A stretch of DNA of 64,000 nucleotides from Lachnospiraceae bacterium (GCA_017428105.1 JAFRRM010000033.1:22537-86536); one strand, 5' to 3'; shown: positions 1-9,775, counted from the first letter of the stretch. Numbers and translations: made by a program. The notes: generated from the sequence alone by a model not told the origin.

Positions 1-2583
1 CGCAGCGACATCATTGCCAGCGTCCAGTTCGCGATCTGGAACCATTCCAATTATAGCTACGACACGAATTATCTGGGCACCGGCATCATGGAGGAGCAGC
101 GCGACCGCAGAGATTATCTTGCGATGACGTCTACGCACGACTACCGCAACGAGATCTGGGACTGGTATGTGATCTGCCCCAAGAACTATTACGTGGGGTA
201 TTACAGCTATACTTATTATCCGGAGATCGCGGCCCGCATCAATTCCCTGACCCAGTTCCTGACCGCCCTGCCCGGCGTGCAGCCGTCCGATGACCAGATC
301 GTCATCACCGACGTCACCATCGCCCGCACCGCCCTGGTGCCCGGCACTTCCGACACCTACCAGGTCGACCTGAACATCTTCCTGAACCACGGGGCCGCGT
401 CCGCCAACGACAACGTCTCCATCAAGGTGACCAGCGAGCAGGCCGCCGGCATCAACGGCACCGAGACCGTGGACGTCAGCGGCAAGACCGTCTACCAGGT
501 CTCCATCACCGCGAAATACGGCGATACCGTGACCGTCACGGTCGACGGCACGCAGGACCTGGCCAAGGGCGTGTACTTCTACGAGCCCAAGGGCGGCTTT
601 GACAAATCCCAGCCGCTGGTAGGCGTCGCCGAAGGTTCCACCCGCATCCACGCCGAAGACAGCTTCACCTTCGATCAGGACGTCGAAATGGGCCTGCGCG
701 TCTACAAGACCGCGGAAGGCACGGACTACCCCATCTCCGACATCAGCTTTGACGTGTACCGCGCCGTTCCGGACGAAGGCGAGAGACTGCCCGCCAAACC
801 GTCCGAGGAAGACGTCGCCCGCTACGCCGTCCCCGACAATCTGGTCGCCACCATCACCACGGACGATACCGGCTACGCCTTCACGGCGCTGGAACGCGGC
901 TCCTACCTGGTCGTGGAGCGCCTGAACGCGGAGAAGGTCAAATACGTGGCGGATCCGTTCTTCGTGACCCTGCCCAACCCGGTCACGGCCGCGGACGGCA
1001 CCATCGTGTATGAAGACGTCGTCTCCCGCTATATTGAGAACGTCCCCGTCGACAAGCCCGGCACCGTCTCCGTGAAGCCCGAAGTCACCAAGGCCTTCGA
1101 AGACTGGGGCAAGGCCGATGCGTTCCGCTTTGAACTGGCCGCCGTCACCGAAGGAGCCCCCCTGCCCGCCGAGACCGTCGTGACCGCCACCGAGGACGAA
1201 CCCACGGCCGTCTACGGCTCCCTCCTCTTCAAGGAGCCCGGCACCTATCAGTACACCATCACCGAACTGAACGACGGGGCGGACGGCGTCACCTACGACA
1301 CCGCACCGCATGCCCTGACCGTCACCGTCACGAAGAACGAAGAGACCGGCGAACTGACCGCCGAAATGTCCTACGACGGCGCTGACAGCCTGACGATCAC
1401 CAACACCTACACCCCCGCCGCCGCGGAGATCGGAGTCACCAAGGAGCTGGAAGGGCGGAACTGGAACGACACGGACGCCTTCACTTTCGTCCTGAAAGCC
1501 GTGTCCGAGGGCGCCCCGATGCCGGAGATCACCGAAGGCACCGCCACGAAGGATGAGCCGGCCGTCAGTTTCGGCGACATCATCTTTGAAAAAGCCGGCA
1601 CCTACGAATACACCATCACGGAGCAGTACGGCAATATTCCCGGCGTCACGTACGATACGATTCCGCAGAACGTGACCGTCACCGTCACGAAGGACGCGGA
1701 CACGAACGAACTGACCGCCGACGTCCGGTATAACGACGGAGCCCGTTCCCTGACCGTGACCAACGTCTACGAAGCCGAGCCGGTCAGCGTCGTCTTCGGT
1801 GCGAAGAAAAACATCGAAGGCGAACCCGAAGATACACTGACCTTTAATTTCATCCTGACCGAGACCACGGGGGACGCGGACTTCCTCATCGAGTCCCTCT
1901 CGATCGAAGGCGAAGGTCAGGACTGGTTCGCTCCGCTCACATTTGACACGCCCGGCTCCTACACCTTCGAGATCACCGAAAAGATCGGCAGCGCCGCCGG
2001 CTGGACCTATGACACGCAGGTCTACACCATCCGTGTGCAGGTGACCGACGACGGCGAAGGCCATCTCGTCGCCGAAGTGACCGGACCGGACGACAACATC
2101 GCCGAGTTCACCAACACCTACATCCCCGAGACCACGCCGGAAGAGACCACGACTCCCGAGGAGACCACGCCGGAAGAGACCACGACTCCCGAGGAGACGA
2201 CTCCCGAAGAAACCACCACTCCCGAAGAGACCACCACTCCTGAGGAGACCACCCTTCCCGAAGAGACCACCACTCCCGAGGAGACCACCCTTCCCGAAGA
2301 GACCACCACTCCGGAAGAGACCACCACCCCTGAGGAGACCACTCTTCCCGAAGAGACCACCACTCCCGAGGAGACCACCACCCCCGAAGAGACCACCCTT
2401 CCCGAGGAGACCACCACCCCTGAGGAGACCACCGCGCCGACCACCACCGTGCCGACCACGACGACGCCCGTCACGCCTCCGCCCACCGGCGACGAAGGTT
2501 CCATCCTCCTCTTCGTCCTTCTCATCATGACCGCCTCCACTGCCCTGGCCGCCATCCTGAGCCGCCGCAAGAGAGAGGTCTGA
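1..2583 (+). CDS. Cell-wall anchored surface protein, 5' truncated by window edge
   Basis: The reading frame is open from base 1, so the true start lies outside the window. The visible part begins with a segment containing SVQFAIWNHSN, like the thioester/adhesin heads of Gram-positive surface proteins. A Cna-B/SpaA-like domain follows (about 220-340), then three FctA/Spy0128-type pilin domains (about 345-690), each with an E-x-G-T/S-Y-x-Y/F-x-I-T-E strand and a closing NTY or NVY. A stalk of PEETT units comes next, then PPPTGD, a hydrophobic segment and the tail SRRKREV. That is a sortase sorting signal with P in place of the usual L of LPxTG. Inferred role: covalently wall-linked adhesin or pilin-like protein. 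No sortase is in the window. Confidence 0.85.
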   Translation, partial: RSDIIASVQFAIWNHSNYSYDTNYLGTGIMEEQRDRRDYLAMTSTHDYRNEIWDWYVICPKNYYVGYYSYTYYPEIAARINSLTQFLTALPGVQPSDDQIVITDVTIARTALVPGTSDTYQVDLNIFLNHGAASANDNVSIKVTSEQAAGINGTETVDVSGKTVYQVSITAKYGDTVTVTVDGTQDLAKGVYFYEPKGGFDKSQPLVGVAEGSTRIHAEDSFTFDQDVEMGLRVYKTAEGTDYPISDISFDVYRAVPDEGERLPAKPSEEDVARYAVPDNLVATITTDDTGYAFTALERGSYLVVERLNAEKVKYVADPFFVTLPNPVTAADGTIVYEDVVSRYIENVPVDKPGTVSVKPEVTKAFEDWGKADAFRFELAAVTEGAPLPAETVVTATEDEPTAVYGSLLFKEPGTYQYTITELNDGADGVTYDTAPHALTVTVTKNEETGELTAEMSYDGADSLTITNTYTPAAAEIGVTKELEGRNWNDTDAFTFVLKAVSEGAPMPEITEGTATKDEPAVSFGDIIFEKAGTYEYTITEQYGNIPGVTYDTIPQNVTVTVTKDADTNELTADVRYNDGARSLTVTNVYEAEPVSVVFGAKKNIEGEPEDTLTFNFILTETTGDADFLIESLSIEGEGQDWFAPLTFDTPGSYTFEITEKIGSAAGWTYDTQVYTIRVQVTDDGEGHLVAEVTGPDDNIAEFTNTYIPETTPEETTTPEETTPEETTTPEETTPEETTTPEETTTPEETTLPEETTTPEETTLPEETTTPEETTTPEETTLPEETTTPEETTTPEETTLPEETTTPEETTAPTTTVPTTTTPVTPPPTGDEGSILLFVLLIMTASTALAAILSRRKREV
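2125..2440 (+). repeat. PEETT-coding minisatellite
   Basis: In-frame degenerate repeats of 15-18 bases built on GAGACCAC and CCCGAGGA-like words encode about twenty PEETT, PEETTT or PEETTL units. They form a rigid Thr/Pro/Glu wall-spanning stalk. Near-identical units suggest copy number could change by slippage. Confidence 0.85.
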
Positions 2584-2604
2584 CACAACATTGCACCAAA
2601 AACG

Positions 2605-2630
2605 GGGCGGCCCTAACGGCCGCCCTTTTT
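2605..2630 (+). terminator. Rho-independent terminator of the surface protein gene
   Basis: Perfect 8-bp stem GGGCGGCC/GGCCGCCC with a 5-base loop, followed by TTTTT, 22 bases after the stop codon. Confidence 0.85.
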
Positions 2631-2654
2631 AAATGACAAATAAACTGTTTCCTG

Positions 2655-4052
2655 TCAGGTCTGCCCCGCGGACCTGATTGCGCGGCCCAGCATGTACAGC
2701 GCGAACACGGCGCTCAGGCTTTCCGAAACCGGAAGCGCCGCGGCAAGGCCGGTCTCCCCGAACAGTTTGTCCAGGAGGAACATCAGCGGGATGTACAGGA
2801 CGATCTCGCGGACGACTGCGTGGATCATGGTCGCGCGGCCGCGGCCCATGGCCTGGAGGCAGAAGGAACTGTGGTAGTTGAGAAACTGGACCGGGGAGGC
2901 CAGGCTGCGGATGCGCAGGAACATCGTGGAAAAGGCAATGGTGCGCAGGGCATTCTCCATCACCCCGGGCTTCGAGGTGTCCAGGAACAGGCGTGTGGCC
3001 GGTTCGGCAAAGAACTGGAAGAACAGAATGGCGCAGGCCGCCACGCAAAGGCCCCAGTAACGGGCCGTATTGACGGTCTTTTTGAGCCGCGCCGTGTTTC
3101 CGGAAGCGTAATTATAGGCGATGATCGGCATCGCCCCCTGGCAGATGCCCACACAGACGGCGTTCGGGATCCGCTCCACCTTCATGGTGATCCCAAGCCC
3201 GGCCAGGACCAGATCGCTGTGCGCAGCCGCGATCATGTTGGCACTGATATTGGCCACGTCAAACAGCCCCGTCAGCAGGGCGGACGGCACGCCCACCGCC
3301 AGCAGTCCGCGGATGCTTCCCTTCTCCACCCGGCGCGCGTCCGCAGGCGACAGGCTCAGCGGAGCCGCTCCCCTGGCTCTGCGGTACGTCAGCAGCAGGT
3401 ACAGGCAGGCGGCCGCGTTGGACAGCAGCGTCGCCAGGGCAGCGCCCACCACTTCATGGCCGGGCGGAAGCAGCACGAACATGAACAGCGGGTCCAGGAT
3501 CATGTTCAGGATCCCGCCGCCGGAAAGCCCCAGGCTCGCCTTGCCGGAATACCCCGCGTTCCGCAGCAGGTGCGCCAGCGTCATCGACAGCTGGCTCGGG
3601 ACGCTGCCCAGCACCAGCACCAGCTGCGTATACTGCACCGCATACCCGATCGTGTTTTCCGATGCCCCCAGGAAATCCAGGATCGGCCGGGTAAACAGCC
3701 CCAGCAGCAGCGAATACACCAGGCCGATGGCCATCGAGCCCCAGGCGCTGAACGCGCTGATGCGCCGCGCCTCTTCTTCTTTCCCGGCTCCCATCAGCCG
3801 CGCCAGCAGGCTTCCGCCGCCGATCCCGGTGATGTTGGCCAGCGCCACGCTCATCATGACCAGCGTCAGGGTCAGCGTGGTCGCCCCCATCATATAGGAA
3901 TTGCCGGTCCGCCCGATGAAATAGGCATCCACCATGTTGTAGATCAGGTTGATCAGCTGGCTGATCACCGTGGGGACCGCCATGACCCAGAGCGCGCGGG
4001 GCACGGGAAGATTTTCGAAGATCTCTTTTTTGTTCCTGATTCCAGCGGCCAA
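2655..4052 (-). CDS. MATE family multidrug/drug-sodium antiporter
   Basis: 465 residues with about twelve hydrophobic segments and the MATE pattern near the N terminus (PTVISQLINLIYNMVDAYFI, then GGGSLLARLMGAG). This is the usual length for the family, which exports organic cations or toxic metabolites using Na+ or H+. The start is TTG at 4052, chosen because a perfect AAGGAGG lies nine bases upstream (4062-4068) and no ATG lies nearby. It follows the GH3 gene by 21 bases, so it is probably the last gene of that operon. Substrate unknown. Confidence 0.88.
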   Translation of the reverse strand: MAAGIRNKKEIFENLPVPRALWVMAVPTVISQLINLIYNMVDAYFIGRTGNSYMMGATTLTLTLVMMSVALANITGIGGGSLLARLMGAGKEEEARRISAFSAWGSMAIGLVYSLLLGLFTRPILDFLGASENTIGYAVQYTQLVLVLGSVPSQLSMTLAHLLRNAGYSGKASLGLSGGGILNMILDPLFMFVLLPPGHEVVGAALATLLSNAAACLYLLLTYRRARGAAPLSLSPADARRVEKGSIRGLLAVGVPSALLTGLFDVANISANMIAAAHSDLVLAGLGITMKVERIPNAVCVGICQGAMPIIAYNYASGNTARLKKTVNTARYWGLCVAACAILFFQFFAEPATRLFLDTSKPGVMENALRTIAFSTMFLRIRSLASPVQFLNYHSSFCLQAMGRGRATMIHAVVREIVLYIPLMFLLDKLFGETGLAAALPVSESLSAVFALYMLGRAIRSAGQT

Positions 4053-4073
4053 TTCCGCCTTCCTCCTTCAGCG

Positions 4074-6548
4074 TCAGATTTTCAGTTTCCTTACCATCCG
4101 GAGCATCCGCGACGCGTTCGCCAGCAGCTGCTCCCGTGTGAGCCGCCCGTCCTGCAGGCCGGCCAGCATGTCCTTCCAGTCCGCCCTGCATCCGGGCATG
4201 AAGACGTCGCCGCCCGCGGCTGCGGCCAGTGCCGGCTGCACCCGGGGATAGACGTCCGCCTTGCGGTTCATCAGCCCGTTTCCGAGCACCCAGTCCGTCA
4301 TGACGATCCCTTCGAAGCCGCATTCCTCCCGCAGGAACGCGTACAGATCGCGCCGTTCCGCGGTATGCTTACCGTTCAGCAGGTTGTAGGACGTCATGAC
4401 CGCGCAGGGCTGCGCCTCGCGCACGCAGATCGCAAAGCCCTTCAGATAGATCTCTCGCAGGGCCCGCTCCGATACGCGGCTGTTGCTGCCGTAGCGGTTC
4501 GTTTCCTGGTTGTTGGCCGCGAAATGCTTGATCGTGGTCCCGCAGCCGGGATGGCGCTGCACGCCCTTCGTGAGGGCCGCCGCCATCTTCCCGCTGATCA
4601 GCGGATCCTCGGAAAAATACTCAAAATTCCGGCCGCAGCGGATGGAACGGTGGATGTTGAGGGCAGGCGCCAGCCAGAGCTGCACGCCGAAGCGCTCCAT
4701 CTCCTCTCCCACGATGTCGCCGCACGTCTCCGCCAGCGTCTCGTCCCAGCTCTGCGCCAGCGCGGTCCCGATCGGGATCGCCGTGCAATACTGCGTTTCC
4801 ACGGCCGCATGCTTCGGCGTCCGTCCGCCCAGCCGCTTCAGCATTCCCTGCGCCGGCCGGGGCAGAAATTCCAGAATGCTCTCCGGCAGCGCGGGCTGTC
4901 CCACGCCGTGCGCGTTCCCCTGCCCGTCGCGGTAAAACTCCAGTGTCAGCCGCAGGCCTGCCGGCCCGTCCGCCATGATCAGCGGCTCAAAGCCGAATTC
5001 CTCCGCCTTGGACGCCGTTTCACCCGCGGCGCCGGCCACATGCACGGAAGAATCGCCGACGAAGCGGAGCAGCCCGCCTTTTTCCCGGAAACCGCCGACG
5101 CTGATGTAAGCCAGCTGCTCATCGGTCATGCCGCGCAGGGACTCTTCTATCTCGTCCGGGCAGCCGCTGCACACCGTCCGGGGCGTAAAATCAGAAGCAT
5201 GCAGGGAGATGACGGGAAGATCCGCGGGAAGGACCTCCGCCGGGGCGGCCCCTTTGCTGTTTCCGCTTTCCGGCTCTTCTCCGGTCTCCTGTCCCGGTTT
5301 CCAGTCCTCAAACCCGGGCTCGCCGAAACACGGCCCGGCCTGGAGTACCGTCACATCCTCCGCCAGTCTGATCACCGCCGCGGGGAGCGTATCCGCGCTG
5401 GACGTCCCCAGACGCAGGACATACTGTCCCGCTTCCAGCAGATACCGCGCCTGCTTTATATCATACGAAGCGCAGTCGCGCAGGTCGAACCGAACCTCCA
5501 CGCTCTCTTTCTCTCCCGGGGCCAGCTGCGCGGTCCGCGCAAAGCCCGCCAGGCTCTGGACCGGCTGATCCAGCCGCCCCGCCGGAGCAGACAGATAGAC
5601 CTGCACGACTTCTTTTCCGGCGAACCGCCCCGTATTTTCCACTTCCGCCCGCAGCGTGATCCCGCTCCCGCAGGCGCTGACCGCTTCCGGCTTCACGGAG
5701 AATTCCGTGTAGCTCAGACCGTGGCCGAAGGGAAACAACGGGCGCTTCCCGACGCTGTCGAACCAGCGGTATCCCACGTAGATCCCCTCGCGGTAATACG
5801 TGTCGTCAGGGTCGCCGAAATCGATCAGGTCCGGGTAGTCCTCCCAGGCCGCCCACGTGGTGGTCAGTTTGCCGGACGGGTTCTGCCGCCCCAGCAGGAT
5901 GTCGGCCAGCACGTCCCCGGTCTGCACGCCCAGCTGCGACAGGAGCAGGATGTTCCGCACCTCGTCCAGTCCGGACAGATCCACCGGTCCGCCCGTGTTC
6001 AGCACCAGCATGAATTTCCCGTACATCCGGTTCAGCGCCAGGATGTCCCGCCGCTCGGACTCCGTCAGCAGGATGTCGCCCGGCACCGAATCGCGGTCGT
6101 TCCCTTCGCCGGAGATGCGCGAGAGCACGTAGATCGCCACGTTCCCGGCCGCCTGCAGCGGCAGTTCGTATTCCGGCGCGGGCATCGCCTTGCCCATCCC
6201 GTAGATGATCGCGTTCTGATGATGCGCGCGCGCTTCCTCTTTCAGCCGCGCCAGGAAGGCTTTTTTCGCTTCGCCGGCCAATGCGTCGTACGCGTCCAGC
6301 CACGCCCCGGTGGTCACCGTGAAGCCGGCTTTCTGCAGGCCTTCTTCCACCGTCACGAACGCACGGGAATTGACCTCACCTGAGCCGGTGCCGCCTTTGA
6401 CCGTGCGCCGCACGCCGCTCCCGAACGCCGCCAGCGGACAGGGCTTCTCCAGCGGGAAATCCCCGCCGTTCCGCAGCAGCACGGTGCATTCCGCCAGCGA
6501 GCCGTACAGGCGCGCCAGATGTTCTTTTTCGTAATCATTGATCTTCAT
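4074..6548 (-). CDS. GH3 family beta-glycosidase, reversed domain order
   Basis: 824 residues without a signal peptide, so cytoplasmic. The glycoside hydrolase 3 domains run in the order C-domain first (about 25-240, with GEGNDR near 147, which carries the likely acid/base Glu), FPFGHGLSYT and a fibronectin-III-like domain (about 270-400), then the TIM barrel last, ending with the nucleophile Asp of VMTDW (about 752). Reversed GH3 enzymes are known from rumen bacteria such as Ruminococcus and Butyrivibrio beta-glucosidases. Start ATG 6548 has GGAGG ten bases upstream; an in-frame ATG 27 bases earlier lacks one. Likely hydrolyses imported beta-glucosides or beta-xylosides; the exact sugar cannot be read from sequence. 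Confidence 0.9.
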   Translation of the reverse strand: MKINDYEKEHLARLYGSLAECTVLLRNGGDFPLEKPCPLAAFGSGVRRTVKGGTGSGEVNSRAFVTVEEGLQKAGFTVTTGAWLDAYDALAGEAKKAFLARLKEEARAHHQNAIIYGMGKAMPAPEYELPLQAAGNVAIYVLSRISGEGNDRDSVPGDILLTESERRDILALNRMYGKFMLVLNTGGPVDLSGLDEVRNILLLSQLGVQTGDVLADILLGRQNPSGKLTTTWAAWEDYPDLIDFGDPDDTYYREGIYVGYRWFDSVGKRPLFPFGHGLSYTEFSVKPEAVSACGSGITLRAEVENTGRFAGKEVVQVYLSAPAGRLDQPVQSLAGFARTAQLAPGEKESVEVRFDLRDCASYDIKQARYLLEAGQYVLRLGTSSADTLPAAVIRLAEDVTVLQAGPCFGEPGFEDWKPGQETGEEPESGNSKGAAPAEVLPADLPVISLHASDFTPRTVCSGCPDEIEESLRGMTDEQLAYISVGGFREKGGLLRFVGDSSVHVAGAAGETASKAEEFGFEPLIMADGPAGLRLTLEFYRDGQGNAHGVGQPALPESILEFLPRPAQGMLKRLGGRTPKHAAVETQYCTAIPIGTALAQSWDETLAETCGDIVGEEMERFGVQLWLAPALNIHRSIRCGRNFEYFSEDPLISGKMAAALTKGVQRHPGCGTTIKHFAANNQETNRYGSNSRVSERALREIYLKGFAICVREAQPCAVMTSYNLLNGKHTAERRDLYAFLREECGFEGIVMTDWVLGNGLMNRKADVYPRVQPALAAAAGGDVFMPGCRADWKDMLAGLQDGRLTREQLLANASRMLRMVRKLKI

Positions 6549-6579
6549 GTCATGGGGTCCTCCGCTGTTTCTCAAGGGC

Positions 6580-6897
6580 TCACAATTGGTCGTATTTCGC
6601 CGCGCTTCCGCTGGCTTTTTCGACCGGGTATTTCGCTTCGTTCTGATCCATCTTGCTATTAATGATCTCGTCCGCGTCCAGGCTCAGTTTGTCCAGGAGG
6701 TCCTGGCAGTAGACCAGGACGTCGGCCAGTTCTTCTTTGACGTGCTCTAGGTCGTATTCGTCGCTCCACTGGAAGCATTCCAGCAGTTCCGCCGCCTCGA
6801 TGACGATGGATTTGGCGAGGTTGGCGGGGGTGTGGAACTGGTCCCAGTCGCGGTCGGAGGTGAAGCGGCGGATGCGGGTGAGGGTGGATTCGGTCAT
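6580..6897 (-). CDS. MazG-like nucleotide pyrophosphohydrolase
   Basis: 105 residues of the all-alpha NTP pyrophosphatase family (MazG/RS21-C6 dCTPase type). The metal-binding helices are visible as EAAELLECFQW and EELADVLVYCQD, the ExxE...ExxD pattern. The family hydrolyses non-canonical or surplus dNTPs to dNMP and pyrophosphate. Start ATG 6897 has AGGAGG six bases upstream. It lies 31 bases before the GH3 gene and 20 after the VOC gene in the same direction. Confidence 0.85.
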   Translation of the reverse strand: MTESTLTRIRRFTSDRDWDQFHTPANLAKSIVIEAAELLECFQWSDEYDLEHVKEELADVLVYCQDLLDKLSLDADEIINSKMDQNEAKYPVEKASGSAAKYDQL

Positions 6898-6917
6898 GGG
6901 GAGCCTCCTGGGGGGTG

Positions 6918-7301
6918 TTATACGGTGAGTTCGATCTGGTTGCCTTCGATGGCGACGATGCAGGATTCGTAATAGCCGTCGCCAGTGGTGCGGGGACCGC
7001 TGAGGACTTCATAGCCGTCGGCTTTGAGTCTGGCCGTCAGGGCGTCGACGGTTTCTTTGCTGCCGACGGAAAAGGCGACGTGGGCGTAGCCGGTGCGGGA
7101 CAGGGGTTTGACCGGGTCGGGGAGGTCCGGGCGGGTCATGAGTTCCAGGCAGGCGCCGGAGGTGAAGGAAAGGAAGTAGGAGCGGAAACCCGTGGTGGGG
7201 TTGTGGTAAAGGGCGCTGGGGTGGGCGCCAAAGTAGGTGACGAAGAAGGACTTGGCGGCGTAGAGGTCATTTACATAGAGGACAATGTGGTCGATGGTCA
7301 T
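6918..7301 (-). CDS. VOC (glyoxalase/bleomycin resistance fold) protein
   Basis: 127 residues with a vicinal-oxygen-chelate fold. It opens with IDHIVLYVNDLYAAKSFFVTY, has a central strand LELMTRPD and a second half beginning GYAHVAFSV, and ends IEGNQIELTV. His near residue 4, Glu in LELM, His in YAHVAF and the final Glu fit the family's metal ligands. Members include lactoylglutathione lyases and antibiotic-binding proteins; no specific substrate is implied. It is the first gene of the MazG/GH3/MATE run, 41 bases downstream of the AT-rich island. Confidence 0.82.
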   Translation of the reverse strand: MTIDHIVLYVNDLYAAKSFFVTYFGAHPSALYHNPTTGFRSYFLSFTSGACLELMTRPDLPDPVKPLSRTGYAHVAFSVGSKETVDALTARLKADGYEVLSGPRTTGDGYYESCIVAIEGNQIELTV

Positions 7302-7342
7302 ATATCTTCTTTTCCCTTTCCTTCAGGAGCATTATCATCTTT

Positions 7343-8683
7343 TTATGTTTCCTCACAAATATCCCTCAATAATATGGCCATCTCATCTATCATCGGCCAC
7401 ATAACCGATTCTCCAAAATCAGTAATTTCTTGAGGATCTAATAAACGAATTGGGGCATTATCATAATCATCTGCGCAATCAGGGTTGATCAGAATATCTC
7501 CCAGCATACCACCAACTCTTGTTAACGCATTCTTCCCTAAAAGCTCCGAATTGCCAAATAACCATTCCGCGCGAAGTTCCCTCCCACGAATCGCTTTGCC
7601 ATACATTTCGACCCTGCGTCGAAATGTTTCCAATGTGAACGACTCTGTAAAACTATCACTAATAACAGAAAGGATTTCATCCGCGACTGATGACCTATCC
7701 AGATTCGCGCTTAATGCCGCATAATCTGCTATGACAAACAAAGCTGGAAGGAGTTCCTCCTTATACTGGCTGTTGTATAATTTCTTTTCACAAATATCGA
7801 TCGAAGAATTATAATGCTTTGAGAAACGTGTCGCATAATTATCAGGTTCTCTTTCAATAGTCTCTTCTATTTCAGTTTCACCTGCGGTACTATCATGCTG
7901 TTCATTATTCTCATCAGCCGTCTGGCTTACAGTAATAATTCTCGTCCCGCAATATTGACAGAATTCACTATCTTCAGGTAATTCTTTACCGCATTTTCTA
8001 CAAAATCTTAGTTTTTGCGGAGCAGGTGACTCATTAATTCCGTATTTCGAAGGAAAGAACATCCGATCTGCCCAATCAAAATCATATACCGGATAACCAG
8101 TTTGCTCAGCTGCATCTAACTTATCTTGGAACTGCTCTTTAAGAATATCATAAAGCCGATCATCCAGGATAGCATGCATAGCATTCTTTTTAACGTCATA
8201 AAAGAATACAACTTCTTTATTTCCAGCTAATGTGTAAAACACTTTATTAACTGAGAAATCAGGTGTTTGTTCCATTAACTGGACAGTCATAAAAACCTTG
8301 CAAAGCTCTATGACACGATCATCCCGCCCTTTTTCGAGACATGCTACTTTCTCGCGCAGTTCTTCTATTCCGTCCACCAAGCGGGTTAAGCCATATGGAT
8401 TCTTGGTTGCTCTTATCTCCGATACTTTTTTCTGGTAATCCGGGTTTTGATTCTTCTCTATTGCCCAAATCATTGCCTTATGAACTAAATCGTGATAAAG
8501 CACGTCATAGTGCAAATTTGTCACGCTTTTACAGTGCGGGCAAGTGGTGTTAAACCAAGTTCCGTCAATGATCCTTCTGGGCAAATCTATAGCATAATCT
8601 GTGTTAATGCTTAAATATATATTTGTGCTAAACTGCTTACCACAGTTTGGACAGGTTAGCGTGGTTTTTCTAGGAATTGACAT
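7343..8683 (-). CDS. CpXC-domain protein with internal zinc ribbon
   Basis: 446 residues. The N terminus has paired cysteines CPNC (11/14) and CPHC (48/51), matching the CpXC zinc-binding domain. A second zinc ribbon lies at 228-245 (CRKCGK...FCQYCG). The C-terminal 190 residues are predicted helical and unrecognised. No signal peptide or membrane helix, so soluble. Start ATG 8683 has GGAG eight bases upstream. The gene is AT-rich, unlike its GC-rich neighbours, and ends the island operon. No function is known for CpXC proteins; zinc binding is the only safe inference. Confidence 0.75.
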   Translation of the reverse strand: MSIPRKTTLTCPNCGKQFSTNIYLSINTDYAIDLPRRIIDGTWFNTTCPHCKSVTNLHYDVLYHDLVHKAMIWAIEKNQNPDYQKKVSEIRATKNPYGLTRLVDGIEELREKVACLEKGRDDRVIELCKVFMTVQLMEQTPDFSVNKVFYTLAGNKEVVFFYDVKKNAMHAILDDRLYDILKEQFQDKLDAAEQTGYPVYDFDWADRMFFPSKYGINESPAPQKLRFCRKCGKELPEDSEFCQYCGTRIITVSQTADENNEQHDSTAGETEIEETIEREPDNYATRFSKHYNSSIDICEKKLYNSQYKEELLPALFVIADYAALSANLDRSSVADEILSVISDSFTESFTLETFRRRVEMYGKAIRGRELRAEWLFGNSELLGKNALTRVGGMLGDILINPDCADDYDNAPIRLLDPQEITDFGESVMWPMIDEMAILLRDICEET

Positions 8684-8752
8684 CTTCTTTCTCCGGTTTG
8701 AATATGTATCTGTTATGGTGCAACAACGACATACACTTTAAAAGAATGATTG

Positions 8753-9763
8753 TTAGGGTATTGTTATTACGAGGACTTTAAACGTGTGATCATTTGCGTC
8801 ATTAGTAAAAGTATATTCTGTGGTCCCCTCTGTCTCTCCAGTTACATAAAATGAACACGTACTGTTGTTCCAGTCTTTTCCCCATTCACCAGTAGAATTA
8901 TAATTATTTCTTTTGTTATATAAATATATGTTTGAATTCATCTTGGCAGTAACATGAAATGTTTTTTGACGACCAACTTTTACCACAACTATCTCCGTAT
9001 CTGCGTGGTAATCATCATAATACGTTCCATAGTTGAAGGTTTTTATAGCATTATATGCAGTTGTTGCCTTTCCACTAGTGCTTTTCAAATTATTTAACTG
9101 GTTTCTTAAACTCGTATTTGATTGTTTCAATGACGAGATTTGAGAATTTAGGTTAGTTTTTTCTGTATTTAGTTCAAGAATTCTTGTAAGGAGATCATTA
9201 TATTCATCTCCTTTTGCTTCCCATTCAGATATTTGATTTTCGAGAAGAGTCTTTTCATTCTCTAAAGTCGTAATTGATTTAGCCTGCTCTTCAAGATCAT
9301 GCTTTTCACTCTCCAATGTAATGATCTTATTACTTAACGAATCATTCTCCTCTTTACGGGATCTGACTTCTTCCTCTAGAGCAGTGATTTGACTGTTTGC
9401 TTGATTGGCTTTTTTCTGCGTATTCACAGATTGAATTATATTGCCGACAAGAAGCGCTGCAATAAGCACCCCTGCACAAATCCAAGCAATTGTACCGAAA
9501 CTCCGCTTTTTCGGCTCATCTATTCCTTCACCAGGTATCGATGTCTCTTTCTTGTCAGACGTCGAGCCAGCCGTATTGTGAAATCCGGGATTCATCTGCT
9601 TCGGGCTGGAATCAGCCGGATGATTTGTTTCAGGCGAAGGAGTCGTTTCGCTCACTCCGTTCTTTTCCTGAACAGAATCAGGAACAATTATCTTTGTTCC
9701 GCAGTATTGACAGAAATCACTATCATCCGGTAAAGCCATTTTGCAAACAGGGCATTGTTTCAT
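8753..9763 (-). CDS. Zinc-ribbon, single-pass membrane, coiled-coil protein
   Basis: 336 residues. A zinc ribbon at the extreme N terminus (Cys 4, 7, 18, 21) is followed by a Ser/Pro-rich linker, one transmembrane helix at about 87-110 (IAWICAGVLIAALLVGNII), a coiled coil of about 100 residues rich in LE/SEK heptads, and a beta-rich C-terminal domain of about 90 residues. This predicts a cytoplasmic ribbon and an external stalk with a globular tip. The ribbon is nearly the same as in the 7343-8683 product (LPDDSDFCQYCGTKI against LPEDSEFCQYCGTRI), suggesting the two are built to work together. Function unknown. Confidence 0.7.
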   Translation of the reverse strand: MKQCPVCKMALPDDSDFCQYCGTKIIVPDSVQEKNGVSETTPSPETNHPADSSPKQMNPGFHNTAGSTSDKKETSIPGEGIDEPKKRSFGTIAWICAGVLIAALLVGNIIQSVNTQKKANQANSQITALEEEVRSRKEENDSLSNKIITLESEKHDLEEQAKSITTLENEKTLLENQISEWEAKGDEYNDLLTRILELNTEKTNLNSQISSLKQSNTSLRNQLNNLKSTSGKATTAYNAIKTFNYGTYYDDYHADTEIVVVKVGRQKTFHVTAKMNSNIYLYNKRNNYNSTGEWGKDWNNSTCSFYVTGETEGTTEYTFTNDANDHTFKVLVITIP

Positions 9764-9775
9764 TTTTCTCCCCTC

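Noticed and set aside
2820..6383. 1187-codon plus-strand frame opposite the MATE and GH3 genes
   Set aside because: High GC leaves antisense frames open; product is Arg/Gln/His-rich low complexity and spans two real genes.
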